Shown: positions 38,970 through 48,068 of the stretch, piece by piece
Position numbering within the stretch: the stretch's first letter is position 1
Layout: each line of letters starts with the position of its first letter
Origin: Corynebacterium kroppenstedtii DSM 44385
Lineage (GTDB): Bacteria; Actinomycetota; Actinomycetes; Mycobacteriales; Mycobacteriaceae
Assembly: GCF_000023145.1 (NCBI RefSeq)
Contig: NC_012704.1
Location: forward strand, 682,001 to 746,000
Length of the DNA stretch: 64,000 nt
Direction: 5' to 3'
Translations under genes and position numbers: made by a program
Notes under the pieces: model-generated
Seen by the model: the letters and a program-made list of their open reading frames with translations, nothing else
Told to the model about the DNA's origin: nothing
Databases searched by the model: none

Positions 38970-39722
38970 CTATTTCTTGGTGATCGGCCCAACATGCATG
39001 TCCACGGTATCGCCCGAACATGCGTCGGTGGGGTAATCAACAAAGAGAGCAGCCTTCTCGTCAGGCGGATATATCCGCAGGCCACGAGCCTGTTGGGGCT
39101 TACACGACTTCGGGGAGTAATTCCCCGCCTGCGCTTTCTTGACCGTCACAGTGGCAGCCTCCCCAGGGGCAACGGTGACCAGAGACGCCGTGGCATTGCG
39201 GTCCTTATCAGCCGGCTTACCAATCTGGTGCCCATCGTTCCCGCCGACGGCACTGACACCGGGATATCCATAAAACGTGCAAGAATGATCGGACTGGTTA
39301 GTCAGCGTGATCGTGAGATAACTGGACCCGGCCGCTCCGCTCTCAGTCTTCAGGGACGCTGCGATATCCGCTGTGTGGCACCGATCGTCACGCCCCGTCG
39401 ACGCAGCACCCGCCGCATTGTGCGCTGCCGCGTCGTTAGGTTCTGAACCATTCTTCGTCGACGGCCCTACTGTCGACGAACCAGACAGCGACGGCGACGG
39501 CGCGGCGGATGATTCTGACGGGATGCCCTGTGCCTGTGAACTCACGGAAGGAACCGTCGACTCTGATCCCGTGTTGGTGGAGGACGTACCGCTCCCACAT
39601 GCTGCGAGGACACACGCGCTCACCGTAAGTGCAGCGAAGACGGCGCCGCGCCGGGCTAATACGCAGCGCCGGGCCGATCCATGAGAGCGTGCGTGTCGCT
39701 GTGGCTTCGGTGAGTGGTTCAT
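38970..39722 (-). CDS. DUF4232 domain lipoprotein
   Basis: A 250-residue secreted lipoprotein. A basic N-terminus and a hydrophobic stretch AVFAALTVSACVLAACGSG provide a signal peptide, with a LAAC lipobox placing the lipidated Cys near residue 42. A Ser/Pro/Gly/Asn-rich linker of about 70 residues follows, then the DUF4232 domain with YLTITLTNQSDHSCTFYGYPGVSAVG, including two conserved Cys of the family (CHTADIAASL and CTFYGYPG). The domain is common in actinobacterial lipoproteins of unknown role. A TACACT box seven bases before ATG 39722 suggests leaderless transcription. It may have arisen as a cell-envelope factor, but no partner is adjacent. Confidence 0.87.
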   Translation of the reverse strand: MNHSPKPQRHARSHGSARRCVLARRGAVFAALTVSACVLAACGSGTSSTNTGSESTVPSVSSQAQGIPSESSAAPSPSLSGSSTVGPSTKNGSEPNDAAAHNAAGAASTGRDDRCHTADIAASLKTESGAAGSSYLTITLTNQSDHSCTFYGYPGVSAVGGNDGHQIGKPADKDRNATASLVTVAPGEAATVTVKKAQAGNYSPKSCKPQQARGLRIYPPDEKAALFVDYPTDACSGDTVDMHVGPITKK

Positions 39723-39729
39723 ATGTCCG

Positions 39730-39735
39730 AGTGTA
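39730..39735 (-). promoter_or_regulatory. Candidate -10 box of the DUF4232 gene (leaderless)
   Basis: TACACT on the minus strand ends seven bases before ATG 39722; no ribosome binding site or clear -35 box is present. Confidence 0.45.
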
Positions 39736-39915
39736 GCCGTCGGCAATGGTGAGGCTGGGTGGAGAAAACCGAATTAGCACCCAATTACGTGAACTATGTC
39801 TCATAGATCGCCGGAAACCTTTAAAATCACAGTCATTCGTTGTTAAAAAAGTGGCGTATCTGTGTCTGATCGCGGGCGTGCGTCTTACCGATTTCTATGT
39901 GTGAGAGGAACCGTC

Positions 39916-41085
39916 ATGGCTCTGAACTCTGATTTTGATCTTTACCAGTTGCCGGAGGATTACCAAGGGGTGCGCGAAGCCATCCGGGAGATCGCGGAGA
40001 AAAGCATCGCCCCGCACGCCGCTGATGTCGACGAGAATGAGCGTTTTCCTCAGGAAGCCCTGGACGCGCTGGTAGAGACGGGTTTCAACGCTGTGCACAT
40101 TCCAGAGGAGTACGGCGGAGCCGGCGGGGATTCGGTCATGGCGTGCATCGTCATTGAGGAAGTCGCGCGCGTGTGTGGTTCGTCCTCGTTGATCCCGGCC
40201 GTGAACAAGTTGGGGACGATGGGGCTCATTTTGAAGGGCTCAGAGGAGCTGAAACAGCAGGTGCTCCCGGATATCGCCGGCGGGAAGATGGCTTCGTACG
40301 CGTTGTCGGAACGAGGAGCAGGCTCCGACGCGGGATCGATGAAGACGCGTGCTCGCAAAGATGGCGACTCGTGGGTGCTCAATGGGTCGAAATGTTGGAT
40401 CACTAACGGCGGCAAGTCCACCTGGTACACCGTGATGGCGGTCACCGACCCGGACAAAGGCGCTAACGGTATCTCCGCATTCATGGTCCACGCCGACGAT
40501 GAAGGCTTCGTCGTCGGCCCCAAAGAGAAGAAGCTGGGGATCAAAGGGTCTCCGACGGCTGAGTTGTACTTCGAGGATTGCCGCATTCCCGCTGATCGCA
40601 TTATTGGCGACGAGGGGACAGGCTTTAAGACTGCCCTAGAGACCCTGGATCACACGCGCCCGACGATTGGCGCGCAGGCTCTCGGCATCGCGCAGGGGGC
40701 GTTTGATCAAACTGTGAAGTACGTGAAAGAGCGCGAGCAGTTCGGCCGTCGGATTGCCGATTTCCAAAACACGCAATTCATGCTTGCTGACATGAAAATG
40801 AAGATCGACGCTGCTCGCCTCATGGTGTACACGGCAGCGTCGAATGCCGAGCGCGGTCACGCCGAGGGCGGCGAGCGCTTAGGTATGCTTGCCGCGGGGT
40901 CGAAAGCCTTCGCGTCAGACGTCGCTATGCAGGTGACGACGGACGCTGTGCAGTTGTTCGGTGGTTACGGATACACCCGCGATTTCCCGGTTGAACGCAT
41001 GATGCGCGATGCCAAAATTACGCAGATCTACGAGGGAACGAACCAGATCTGCCGCATGGTCATGGGGCGACAGATCCTGAAATAG
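39916..41085 (+). CDS. Acyl-CoA dehydrogenase, short/branched-chain type
   Basis: A 389-residue acyl-CoA dehydrogenase. SYALSERGAGSDAGSMKTRA near residues 125-144 is the FAD/substrate motif. The C-terminal QIYEGTNQICRMVMGRQIL carries the catalytic glutamate in YEG, as in SCAD and MCAD. This differs from the first dehydrogenase in this window, so the two belong to different branches of the family. AGAGGAA precedes ATG 39916, which is preferred over a reading from 39862. It stands alone and converges with the Gdx-type exporter three bases away. Confidence 0.93.
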   Translation: MALNSDFDLYQLPEDYQGVREAIREIAEKSIAPHAADVDENERFPQEALDALVETGFNAVHIPEEYGGAGGDSVMACIVIEEVARVCGSSSLIPAVNKLGTMGLILKGSEELKQQVLPDIAGGKMASYALSERGAGSDAGSMKTRARKDGDSWVLNGSKCWITNGGKSTWYTVMAVTDPDKGANGISAFMVHADDEGFVVGPKEKKLGIKGSPTAELYFEDCRIPADRIIGDEGTGFKTALETLDHTRPTIGAQALGIAQGAFDQTVKYVKEREQFGRRIADFQNTQFMLADMKMKIDAARLMVYTAASNAERGHAEGGERLGMLAAGSKAFASDVAMQVTTDAVQLFGGYGYTRDFPVERMMRDAKITQIYEGTNQICRMVMGRQILK

Positions 41086-41088
41086 GTT

Positions 41089-41403
41089 CTAACCCGTCGC
41101 TTTAAGTCCTGCCACACCGCCGATGATCATGCATAGGAACATGATCTTGAGCAGGGAGACGGCCTCTTGCCCCGTGGCCATTCCCCATACGACGGTGCCG
41201 ACGGCCCCAATGGATACCCACACGGCATAGGCCGTGCCGACGGGGACATCGCGCATTGCCAGCGACAGTCCCACCATGCTGAGTGCGGCGGCGATGACGA
41301 AAATGACGGAGGGCACGAGCCGGGAGAAGCCCTGTGACTCGTGGAGCGCTACGGCCCAGGTGGTCTCGAATAGGCCAGAGACAATCAGGATGATCCACGC
41401 CAT
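41089..41403 (-). CDS. Small multidrug resistance family exporter, Gdx/SugE type
   Basis: A 104-residue protein with four transmembrane helices. MAWIILIVSGLFETTWAVAL with the essential glutamate in helix 1, VGTAYAVWVSIGAVGTVVWG in helix 3 and a GLKxTG-like C-terminus match the Gdx (SugE) branch rather than EmrE/QacE. Gdx proteins export guanidinium in exchange for protons. Only one subunit gene is present, which fits the homodimeric, dual-topology members. No guanidine riboswitch is evident upstream. Its start region faces the fhs start. Confidence 0.85.
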   Translation of the reverse strand: MAWIILIVSGLFETTWAVALHESQGFSRLVPSVIFVIAAALSMVGLSLAMRDVPVGTAYAVWVSIGAVGTVVWGMATGQEAVSLLKIMFLCMIIGGVAGLKATG

Positions 41404-41447
41404 GGTGTCCGTTACCTCTCTTTTTCTTCATCCGCACTCGGGTAGGC

Positions 41448-43220
41448 ATGGCCGTAGGTATTCTGGGAACCGTGTCTGCACCTGAACAAAAACCCTCGAA
41501 TCCGTCCTCGTCTGGTCATGAAAACAGCCAGCCTTCCGACGTGTCCATCGCTCAAGCTCATCACTTAGAACCTATTGCCGACGTCGCTCGGCGTACCGGC
41601 ATCCCCGAAGAAGCTACGGTGCCCTATGGAACGACAAAGGCCAAGGTGACCGTCGGAAAGTTAGCACAGAGTGCAACGAAGGGGAAGGTTGTCCTGGTGA
41701 CGGGCATGTCTCCGACGCCCGCGGGGGAGGGCAAATCAACTGTCCTCATCGGTCTGGTCGACGGGTTGGCGTCGGCCGGTGTGAAAGCGATGGCTGCTTT
41801 GCGGGAGCCGTCGTTGGGGCCAGTGCTGGGTATGAAAGGTGGCGCTGCGGGTGGGGGATACTCGCAGGTCGTCCCCATGGAGGACATCAACCTGCATTTC
41901 ACGGGGGATCTGCACGCGATCACGTCGGCTAATAATGCGTTGGCCGCGCTGATCGATAATCACGTCCAGCAGGGGAACTCGCTGAATCTTGACCCACGAA
42001 AGATCGTGTGGCGACGGTGCCTGGACGTGAACGATCGTGTCCTGCGGAACATCATCACTGGGTTGGGTGGCAAAGGTGGCGGCGTGCCACGCGAAGCCGG
42101 GTTTGATATCACCGCGGCCAGCGAAGTGATGGCGGTTCTGTGCTTAGCGCGGGATCTCGCCGATTTGAGGGAGCGGCTTGGCCGTATGCTCATCGGCTAT
42201 ACGCGCGATAATGATCCGGTCTTCGTGCATGACTTGGGTGTGGAGGGGTCGCTTGTCGCGCTCTTGCGCGATGCGTTGTCGCCGAACCTTGTCCAGACAT
42301 TAGGCGGAGCGCCGGCGTTGATCCACGGTGGGCCATTCGCGAATATTGCGCATGGTTGCAATAGCGTTATCGCGACCAACGCAGCACGTGAATTGGCTGA
42401 TGTTGTGGTGACAGAGGCCGGTTTCGGCGCGGATTTGGGTGCGGAAAAATTCACGGATATTGCCTCGGTGGCCGGCGATTTTGCCGCAGACGTGGCCGTC
42501 ATTGTGGTGACTGCGCGGTCGCTGAAATACAACGGCGGTGTGGCACGCGGCGGCCTCAACGAGGAGAACGTGGAGGCCGTGCGGTCCGGCTTGGCCAACG
42601 TGGAACGTCATTGTGCATCTTTACGGAGGTTAGGAATGCAGCCGATTGTGGCCGTCAATAAGTTCCTTACTGATACCGATGCGGAACTCGCGGTTATCAA
42701 GGAGTGGGCGGCCGACCACGGACTCCGCGTTGCAGTAGCGAATGTGTGGGGCGAAGGCGGTGCAGGGGCCGCTGACTTGGTGGCCCAGGTTCGTGAAGCG
42801 TTAGCGGACGAGCCGGTGCGGACCGGCACTGGCCAATCGGGTGCAGCGCGGACGCGTATTTATGACCCGCAGGACGGTGTCAAGGCAAGCATCGCAACCA
42901 TTGCGCACGACATTTACGGCGCTGAGCAGGTGGAATATTCCCAGCAAGCCGGTAAAGACCTGGCTCAGCTGAAGCGCCACGGGTGGGACACGTTGCCGGT
43001 GTGTATTTCCAAGACCCCGTATTCGTTTTCTGACGATCCGTCAGCGCTCGGAGCGCCGAAGAATCACACCCTGCATGTTCAACGGCTGATCCCCAAGCTC
43101 GGCCCTGGATTCGTCGTGGCTCTCACCGGAACAGTTTTCACGATGCCGGGGCTGCCGAAACACCCGGCTGCGATGGAGATCGATGTCACCGACGACGGAA
43201 CCATCACAGGGCTGTTTTAG
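41448..43220 (+). CDS. fhs: Formate-tetrahydrofolate ligase
   Basis: A 590-residue ATP-dependent enzyme that makes 10-formyltetrahydrofolate from formate and tetrahydrofolate. The P-loop TPAGEGKSTVLIGL is near residues 87-100, and REPSLGPVLGMKGGAAGGGYSQV and EDINLHFTGDLHAITSANN, strongly conserved in the family, follow. The C-terminal CISKTPYSFSDDPS is intact. The family length is about 555, so the N-terminus may be 8-30 residues long; ATG 41448 is retained, but GTG 41472 is an alternative. Presence suggests use of formate as a one-carbon source in an organism that also has other folate routes. Confidence 0.93.
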   Translation: MAVGILGTVSAPEQKPSNPSSSGHENSQPSDVSIAQAHHLEPIADVARRTGIPEEATVPYGTTKAKVTVGKLAQSATKGKVVLVTGMSPTPAGEGKSTVLIGLVDGLASAGVKAMAALREPSLGPVLGMKGGAAGGGYSQVVPMEDINLHFTGDLHAITSANNALAALIDNHVQQGNSLNLDPRKIVWRRCLDVNDRVLRNIITGLGGKGGGVPREAGFDITAASEVMAVLCLARDLADLRERLGRMLIGYTRDNDPVFVHDLGVEGSLVALLRDALSPNLVQTLGGAPALIHGGPFANIAHGCNSVIATNAARELADVVVTEAGFGADLGAEKFTDIASVAGDFAADVAVIVVTARSLKYNGGVARGGLNEENVEAVRSGLANVERHCASLRRLGMQPIVAVNKFLTDTDAELAVIKEWAADHGLRVAVANVWGEGGAGAADLVAQVREALADEPVRTGTGQSGAARTRIYDPQDGVKASIATIAHDIYGAEQVEYSQQAGKDLAQLKRHGWDTLPVCISKTPYSFSDDPSALGAPKNHTLHVQRLIPKLGPGFVVALTGTVFTMPGLPKHPAAMEIDVTDDGTITGLF

Positions 43221-43291
43221 ACGCGTTTGGGCTGTTTGGGGGCGGGCTGTGCGGCGGAGTGAAGCGAGATTTTCGCGTTTAGCCGTTCGGT

Positions 43292-44071
43292 TTAGCCATT
43301 GAGTTCGGTCACGGCTTCGCCCGCAGCATTGAGAGCCGACAGCGATTCCGATGAGCCCAGGTCAGCCAGTGATTCCAGCACGATGGTGTGCGGCCGGGCC
43401 TCCAAAACATCACGTGATAATGACCCCGTGAGAACACCGACTCCGCGCACACCCGCGTTGGTGGCGGCGTCAAGATCAGCGGTGGTGTCGCCCGCAGAAA
43501 TCACCTCAGCGACGTTCGTCACGCCGGTGAGTTCCATGGCGTGATGAATGAGGTACGGCGCGGGTCGCCCCGCCCGTACGGTGTCACTTGTTACCAGCGC
43601 GTCGACGGAAAATGGAGCGTTGTCCGCGTCGTCGATAAGTCGGGACGAAACGGTGGTTTCATCCGGGGCCATAGACAGAGCATGGGCACCCCACCCAGCC
43701 GCGGAGAGGACGATCTCGGCAATCGACCGCTGAAAGCCGGTGGTCAGCGCAACTTTTCCGCCCTTGCGCTGGAACTCGCGTAGAAGCTTTTCAACCCCCG
43801 GGATAGGCGTCGGAGGGTTGTTGGTGTATTCGGTCTGCAGCCCTTCGAGGAAATCGTTGTATGCAGTGTTGATGGTCTCTTCCGACGGGGTAAAACCGCC
43901 AGAGCTCAGCAGCGTGATAATCGCGCTGCGCTTCTCAGTGCCCTTGACCTGGTTAACTTGATCAGGCGTGACAGTGATGCCCTGTTTCTCCACGCTTTCG
44001 CGCAATTGGCGGTACACGACTCCGCCTTCGTCGATGGTGGTGCCAGCAATATCGCATACAAGGAGCGTCAT
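43292..44071 (-). CDS. Phosphonatase-like HAD hydrolase
   Basis: A 259-residue HAD hydrolase related to phosphonoacetaldehyde hydrolase (PhnX). The nucleophile motif CDIAGTTIDEGG near residues 6-17 has the D-x-A-G-T-T pattern of phosphonatases. KGTEKRSAI near 43-51 places Lys47 where PhnX uses a Schiff-base lysine. Motif II is LTTGFQRSIAE and motif III/IV is ISAGDTTADLDAA near 195. I recognise it as the phosphonatase-like family that often neighbours an FAD oxidoreductase, exactly as here. Activity on phosphonoacetaldehyde is plausible but not proven by sequence. Confidence 0.8.
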   Translation of the reverse strand: MTLLVCDIAGTTIDEGGVVYRQLRESVEKQGITVTPDQVNQVKGTEKRSAIITLLSSGGFTPSEETINTAYNDFLEGLQTEYTNNPPTPIPGVEKLLREFQRKGGKVALTTGFQRSIAEIVLSAAGWGAHALSMAPDETTVSSRLIDDADNAPFSVDALVTSDTVRAGRPAPYLIHHAMELTGVTNVAEVISAGDTTADLDAATNAGVRGVGVLTGSLSRDVLEARPHTIVLESLADLGSSESLSALNAAGEAVTELNG

Positions 44072-44154
44072 GCCTGAACACTAACAGTTTTCGTGTTGTG
44101 GTTAAGAAAACTCGACAGATCTCAGTAATAGCGACCACCATAGAGGGTATGGAT

Positions 44155-45369
44155 ATGTTTAGGTCAGCCGAGGAAACACAGTCTCACGGGAACGGAGTGG
44201 GGAATAAAACCGATCTTATTATCGCGGGCGGAGGCATCGTAGGCCTAGCTACTGCGTGGCGCGCTCACCACCAGGGCCGACGAGTTCACGTTATTGATCG
44301 CGCTAGTCGCCCGGTTGGCGCATCTATCCAAAACTTCGGCCACGCGTGCTTTACTGCCCAAGCCGACGCTATTCAGGATGTCGCGGCAGACTCCCGTGAT
44401 GGATGGAAAGCAGCCGCCGCTGAAACTGGCTTGTGGGCAGCGCAACCCGGCACAGTCGTACCCGCTGTGAGCGAGACCGAGATGACCGTGCTCCGCCAGT
44501 TCCACGACCACCGCGGTTCTGAGCAGGTCACCCTCTTGAGCGCGGATGACACGTGTGAACGGCTGGGCCTCACGGGCTCCGAAAACAGCGGCACTGGCGA
44601 CATCATCGGTGGGGCACTTTTACCTCTTGATATGAGAGTCAACCCTCGGGAAGCCGCGCCGCGCCTGGCAGAATGGCTCGCCGCGAATGGCGTCGAATTT
44701 AGCTGGAACACGGCCGTTCACCACGTGGGGGACGGCCAGGTTGATACCTCCCGAGGCACGTTGTCCGCCGACGAAGTCGTTGTTTGCCCCGGGCACCATG
44801 TCGGGAATATTTTCCCCGATATTGCGGAGCGTAATGGGCTGAGAACCTGCATCCTGACCATGGCGTTGATTGACCGCCCCGACCATATTCCCGCAGACCT
44901 CGCGATGCTGACGGGGACGTCGCTCGCCCGCTATGACGGCGTTGCCGCGATGCCCGGTGTGCCGGATCTGCGTGAAGAATTATTAGACACAAAGCCCGAA
45001 TTAGTGGGATGTATTGCCAACCTTATGGCTACTGCTTTGCCGGACGGCGCAATTCCTGGTCTCAACTCCAGTGGTAGCGGAATATTTATCGGCGATTCCC
45101 ACGATTACGCGCAATCACCAGAACCATTTATTCAGCAGAGCATTGCAGATCTGCTTATGGACAATGCGTCTGCATATCTCGGCATCGAGCATCCCGTGGT
45201 GCGTCAGCGCTGGCAGGGCCGATACGCGGACAGCCCAGACACCAACCTTGTTCTCGAACGGCCGGATGATCGCACCACCGTGGCCGTCGTCGCTTCTGGA
45301 ATTGGGATGACGCTGTCGTTCGGGATCGCAACCCTGATTACTGAACACCGCGATGCACCTGACTTCTAG
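44155..45369 (+). CDS. FAD-dependent oxidoreductase, phosphonate-associated (TIGR03364-like)
   Basis: A 404-residue DAO-family flavoprotein. The dinucleotide-binding motif LIIAGGGIVGLATAWRAHHQG is near residues 20-40, and ASGIGMTLSFGIATLI closes the FAD domain at the C-terminus. Similar genes are often adjacent to phosphonatase-like HAD hydrolases, and the pair here is divergent with the start codons 83 bases apart. Known relatives oxidise glycine-like amines or aminophosphonates; substrate here is inferred only. ATG 44155 has AGAGGG six bases upstream; ATG 44149 and an upstream reading from 44098 are alternatives. Confidence 0.78.
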   Translation: MFRSAEETQSHGNGVGNKTDLIIAGGGIVGLATAWRAHHQGRRVHVIDRASRPVGASIQNFGHACFTAQADAIQDVAADSRDGWKAAAAETGLWAAQPGTVVPAVSETEMTVLRQFHDHRGSEQVTLLSADDTCERLGLTGSENSGTGDIIGGALLPLDMRVNPREAAPRLAEWLAANGVEFSWNTAVHHVGDGQVDTSRGTLSADEVVVCPGHHVGNIFPDIAERNGLRTCILTMALIDRPDHIPADLAMLTGTSLARYDGVAAMPGVPDLREELLDTKPELVGCIANLMATALPDGAIPGLNSSGSGIFIGDSHDYAQSPEPFIQQSIADLLMDNASAYLGIEHPVVRQRWQGRYADSPDTNLVLERPDDRTTVAVVASGIGMTLSFGIATLITEHRDAPDF

Positions 45370-45425
45370 CCGTTTTTAACCGTCAGTCTTAGTACAACGA
45401 GCCAGACAGTGGCTGCCGTTTGTTG

Positions 45426-45453
45426 TGGACACATTGCCCAAGCAATGTGTCCA
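45426..45453. terminator. Bidirectional hairpin between convergent genes
   Basis: A perfect 12-base-pair stem (arms 45426-45437 and 45442-45453, loop CCAA) between the FAD oxidoreductase and the DUF402 gene. Neither side has a T-run, so it may stop transcription only weakly or protect 3' ends. Confidence 0.6.
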
Positions 45454-45463
45454 ATAGCGACGA

Positions 45464-46072
45464 TTAAGGCGCAGGTGTCAATGAGATATCGTCGGGGTTT
45501 TCCCACGTCAAGGCGATATTGAATTTCTCTAACCAGGAGTCAATATCCCCGTAGGTTGTCAGCCCGTCGACGACGGTGGCCGTCACGGAGAGAGCATGCG
45601 CCAATTCGGCGGCAGTGATAAAGCCCTGCGTGTAGGCGTCTTCGAGCTCGTCTAAATCGAGGACTTCCATGGAATAGCGGCCGTCCGCGCCTGGGTCGCG
45701 GTTGTAGAGAACGATGTCCGCGTAGTAGTCGGTGGTCGTCCACCTCGGGCGCTCGCTATCACGCGCATTGTGTGCGATGTCGATATAAAACTCTTGCCTG
45801 CCGGTGAGTGGCTCGGTTGCTTTCGTCTCTGGCCGAAAGTGGAATTTGGTAATTCGGATATCCGGTTCGCGCAATAGCCAGGCTTCGATATATCCGAACC
45901 GTGGATGGTCGGCTCCTCTGGCCATGTAAAGACCGAATGATGTTTCGACATACTTATCGACGTTGCGCGTAAAGCCTTTAGGGTCAATATTTGTCTTACT
46001 GTCGATATCGAATGTTTCGTGTTTAGGCGCGTGGGTAGCTCCGTGATGGGGCTGATTCGTTGGGGATTGCAT
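45464..46072 (-). CDS. DUF402 family protein at the end of the chelatase operon
   Basis: A 202-residue protein. FDIDSKTNIDPKGFTRNVDKYVETSFGLYMARGADHPRF near residues 20-60 and the later YYADIVLYNRDPG and DLDELEDAYTQGFIT match DUF402 (FomD/YgaC fold), in which acidic residues bind divalent metals for phosphate hydrolysis. Its start codon lies 50 bases inside the 3' end of the chlD gene, and no later in-frame start is suitable because the conserved domain begins there, so the overlap is real. This coupling suggests a link with the chelatase or with nucleotide metabolism, which is unproven. Confidence 0.8.
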   Translation of the reverse strand: MQSPTNQPHHGATHAPKHETFDIDSKTNIDPKGFTRNVDKYVETSFGLYMARGADHPRFGYIEAWLLREPDIRITKFHFRPETKATEPLTGRQEFYIDIAHNARDSERPRWTTTDYYADIVLYNRDPGADGRYSMEVLDLDELEDAYTQGFITAAELAHALSVTATVVDGLTTYGDIDSWLEKFNIALTWENPDDISLTPAP

Positions 46073-48050
46073 AGCCGTCCTGAGTTAATTCTGCTGGTTT
46101 GTTCATTGTGCCGGTTGAATTTCGACGATTGCGGTTGCGGGCCCGGCGTCGCCGTCGAGACCGGCCCCGCGAGGAAACAGGTATGCACGTCACTGATGAC
46201 ACCATGGCATCGAGTTCATACTTCGCCCGATCGGCGTCATCGGCCGGGTTGCCGTGTGAGTGGGGGAGGCCGACGTTGGCACGGCCGTCGGATAGTTCGA
46301 TCACGCGGACTAATTCGGGCGGAAACCGTCGGGCGATACTGGCTGCTCGAAGCCTCGCCGAGGCAAGGGGAGTGCCACCACCGGTGGGCAGTGAGGTGAG
46401 GCACCGTCGGGCGCGTGACAGACTCCGGGTGACGGGTAGCCCGATTGCTGCTTCATGTCCTCGGGCGACGATGATGCAGACTTTGCTGCGGTCCCGATAG
46501 CTCGATTGCAGCACTTCCAGGGCGGTGGATTTCGCCGTGCGGATGGCGCCGCGGCCCATGGATCCGGATGCGTCAACAATGATGATAACCAGTTCGCCGC
46601 CGGCCGATCCGCGTTGGGCCGTACGGAGGTCGTCGCGGGTCAGGATAATCCGACGCTGATCGTCCTGGTGGCGATGCCGGAATCGCTGCCACGGCGCCGC
46701 TGCAGCAAGGGTAGGAAGAATCGCGAGATCGGTGTCATGCGTTCGTGCTGGCATGACTCGACGAACACGGCCGCGGTGCGAAATCCCACGAGGCCCATGA
46801 CGCCCAGGCCACACCGTGGTTGACGTCCGTCCCCGTCGAGGGATGTGGGGGATGGCTAAGGGCTGGTCATCAGGCTTATCGACGGGGTCAGTGTTTCGGG
46901 CTTCCGCTCCCGTGGAGGCGTCGTCATTGTGGGGAGGATCGTTGCGCTCCTCGCGCGATGTGTCACCGGAGTCGCTCTCCGATGGCGATGAAACCTCGGG
47001 GGCCGTATCCGCGCCAGGCTCCTCATCGGAGGTGGTGTCGGCATCGTCCGGTCGTGCTGCGGCCGGATTCGCGTTCTTACTCAGCTTGTTATTCTCTTCT
47101 TCGCTGTTTCCGTCGTGGTTCTCGTCGCCGCCGTTCTCGTCGTTATCTCGTGGGTGATCGTCAAAGTCCGAGTCGTCGACGTCCTCGGGGAGTCGAGGCC
47201 GGATAAACATATCGACGATGGCTTCGTGTACGTGTTCCGTGGCGTGCCCGAGGGTCCGCGCTCCATGGGCCATATAAATGGCGTCGAGGAGTAATCCTGG
47301 CGTCGCCTGGCTCCCGAGGTGCGTCATGAGTGCTCTGGCCACCCATTGGCTGAGCTCATCATCACCATTGACAGGCTGAACGTTGTCCTTCCTGGTGTCA
47401 GAATTTTTAGTGCCGACGTCGGAGCCGTCGGCATCACCATGTTCGTCGGTAACACGAACCTCGTCGACTGTGGTCGTGCGGGAAGCGACAGCGGGCATGT
47501 CGCGCGACGCGAGTGTGGCAATCATGTCAGGGTCGGTGGCGTAGGGAGCCGAAAGGATCGGGCCGACATGATCGAGAATGACGGCGGGTACCTCATCGAG
47601 CGTCGAGGCCTGCCGTGAATCGGGCACGGCAGAAATGACATGGCATGACGAAAAGTGTTGAGCGACAGCTGCGGCGGTATCTACTTCAAGAAGATGAGCG
47701 TTGTGAATGATGACGAGCCCATCGCGCTGGGGTGCGTTGCGTTCGGGCACATCGTCCCCGAGTGCACTCCCGTCTCCGCGCGCGACGTCGGATCGGTCGT
47801 GATTAAACGACGTGCTCACCTGTGTGACGTCAGCGGGCGTCATGCTGGGGCTCACACGGATCACTGATCCATGCTTCGTGTCCGCCCAAAGTTCCCCCAG
47901 CACATCTAACGATTCGTTGATGCGAACGGAATCGCCTGTGAGCAACAGCCACGAAGGACGGGCCTGCACCCATACCTGTAGTGCATCAATGGCATGTGCT
48001 AAAGAGTCAGGATGTGCCATGGTGTCACTCTCGTTACTGGTCGGGCTCAT
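46023..48050 (-). CDS. Chelatase subunit ChlD-like, with VWA (MIDAS) domain
   Basis: A 675-residue protein. Residues 1-290 resemble a degenerate AAA module without a Walker A motif. Residues 290-395 form a highly acidic Asp/Glu/Asn linker followed by a Pro/Arg-rich patch, as in ChlD/BchD. The VWA domain near 485-640 has the intact MIDAS motif DASGSMG near 493, then TGGGTPLASA and ELSDGRANVG. It would form rings with the ChlI-like ATPase encoded 18 bases upstream and work with CobN. The C-terminal 27 residues overlap the DUF402 gene. The start is ATG 48050; ATG 48020 has a weak GAGAG site and is possible. Confidence 0.88.
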   Translation of the reverse strand: MSPTSNESDTMAHPDSLAHAIDALQVWVQARPSWLLLTGDSVRINESLDVLGELWADTKHGSVIRVSPSMTPADVTQVSTSFNHDRSDVARGDGSALGDDVPERNAPQRDGLVIIHNAHLLEVDTAAAVAQHFSSCHVISAVPDSRQASTLDEVPAVILDHVGPILSAPYATDPDMIATLASRDMPAVASRTTTVDEVRVTDEHGDADGSDVGTKNSDTRKDNVQPVNGDDELSQWVARALMTHLGSQATPGLLLDAIYMAHGARTLGHATEHVHEAIVDMFIRPRLPEDVDDSDFDDHPRDNDENGGDENHDGNSEEENNKLSKNANPAAARPDDADTTSDEEPGADTAPEVSSPSESDSGDTSREERNDPPHNDDASTGAEARNTDPVDKPDDQPLAIPHIPRRGRTSTTVWPGRHGPRGISHRGRVRRVMPARTHDTDLAILPTLAAAAPWQRFRHRHQDDQRRIILTRDDLRTAQRGSAGGELVIIIVDASGSMGRGAIRTAKSTALEVLQSSYRDRSKVCIIVARGHEAAIGLPVTRSLSRARRCLTSLPTGGGTPLASARLRAASIARRFPPELVRVIELSDGRANVGLPHSHGNPADDADRAKYELDAMVSSVTCIPVSSRGRSRRRRRARNRNRRNSTGTMNKPAELTQDGYAIPNESAPSRSYPRA

Positions 48051-48068
48051 TATTGGTCGGGAAAATAG

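Noticed and set aside
41404..41447. Possible guanidine-II (mini-ykkC) riboswitch before the Gdx-type exporter, suggested by two ACGG elements
   Set aside because: Stems around the ACGG elements are only three pairs or absent. No convincing motif.
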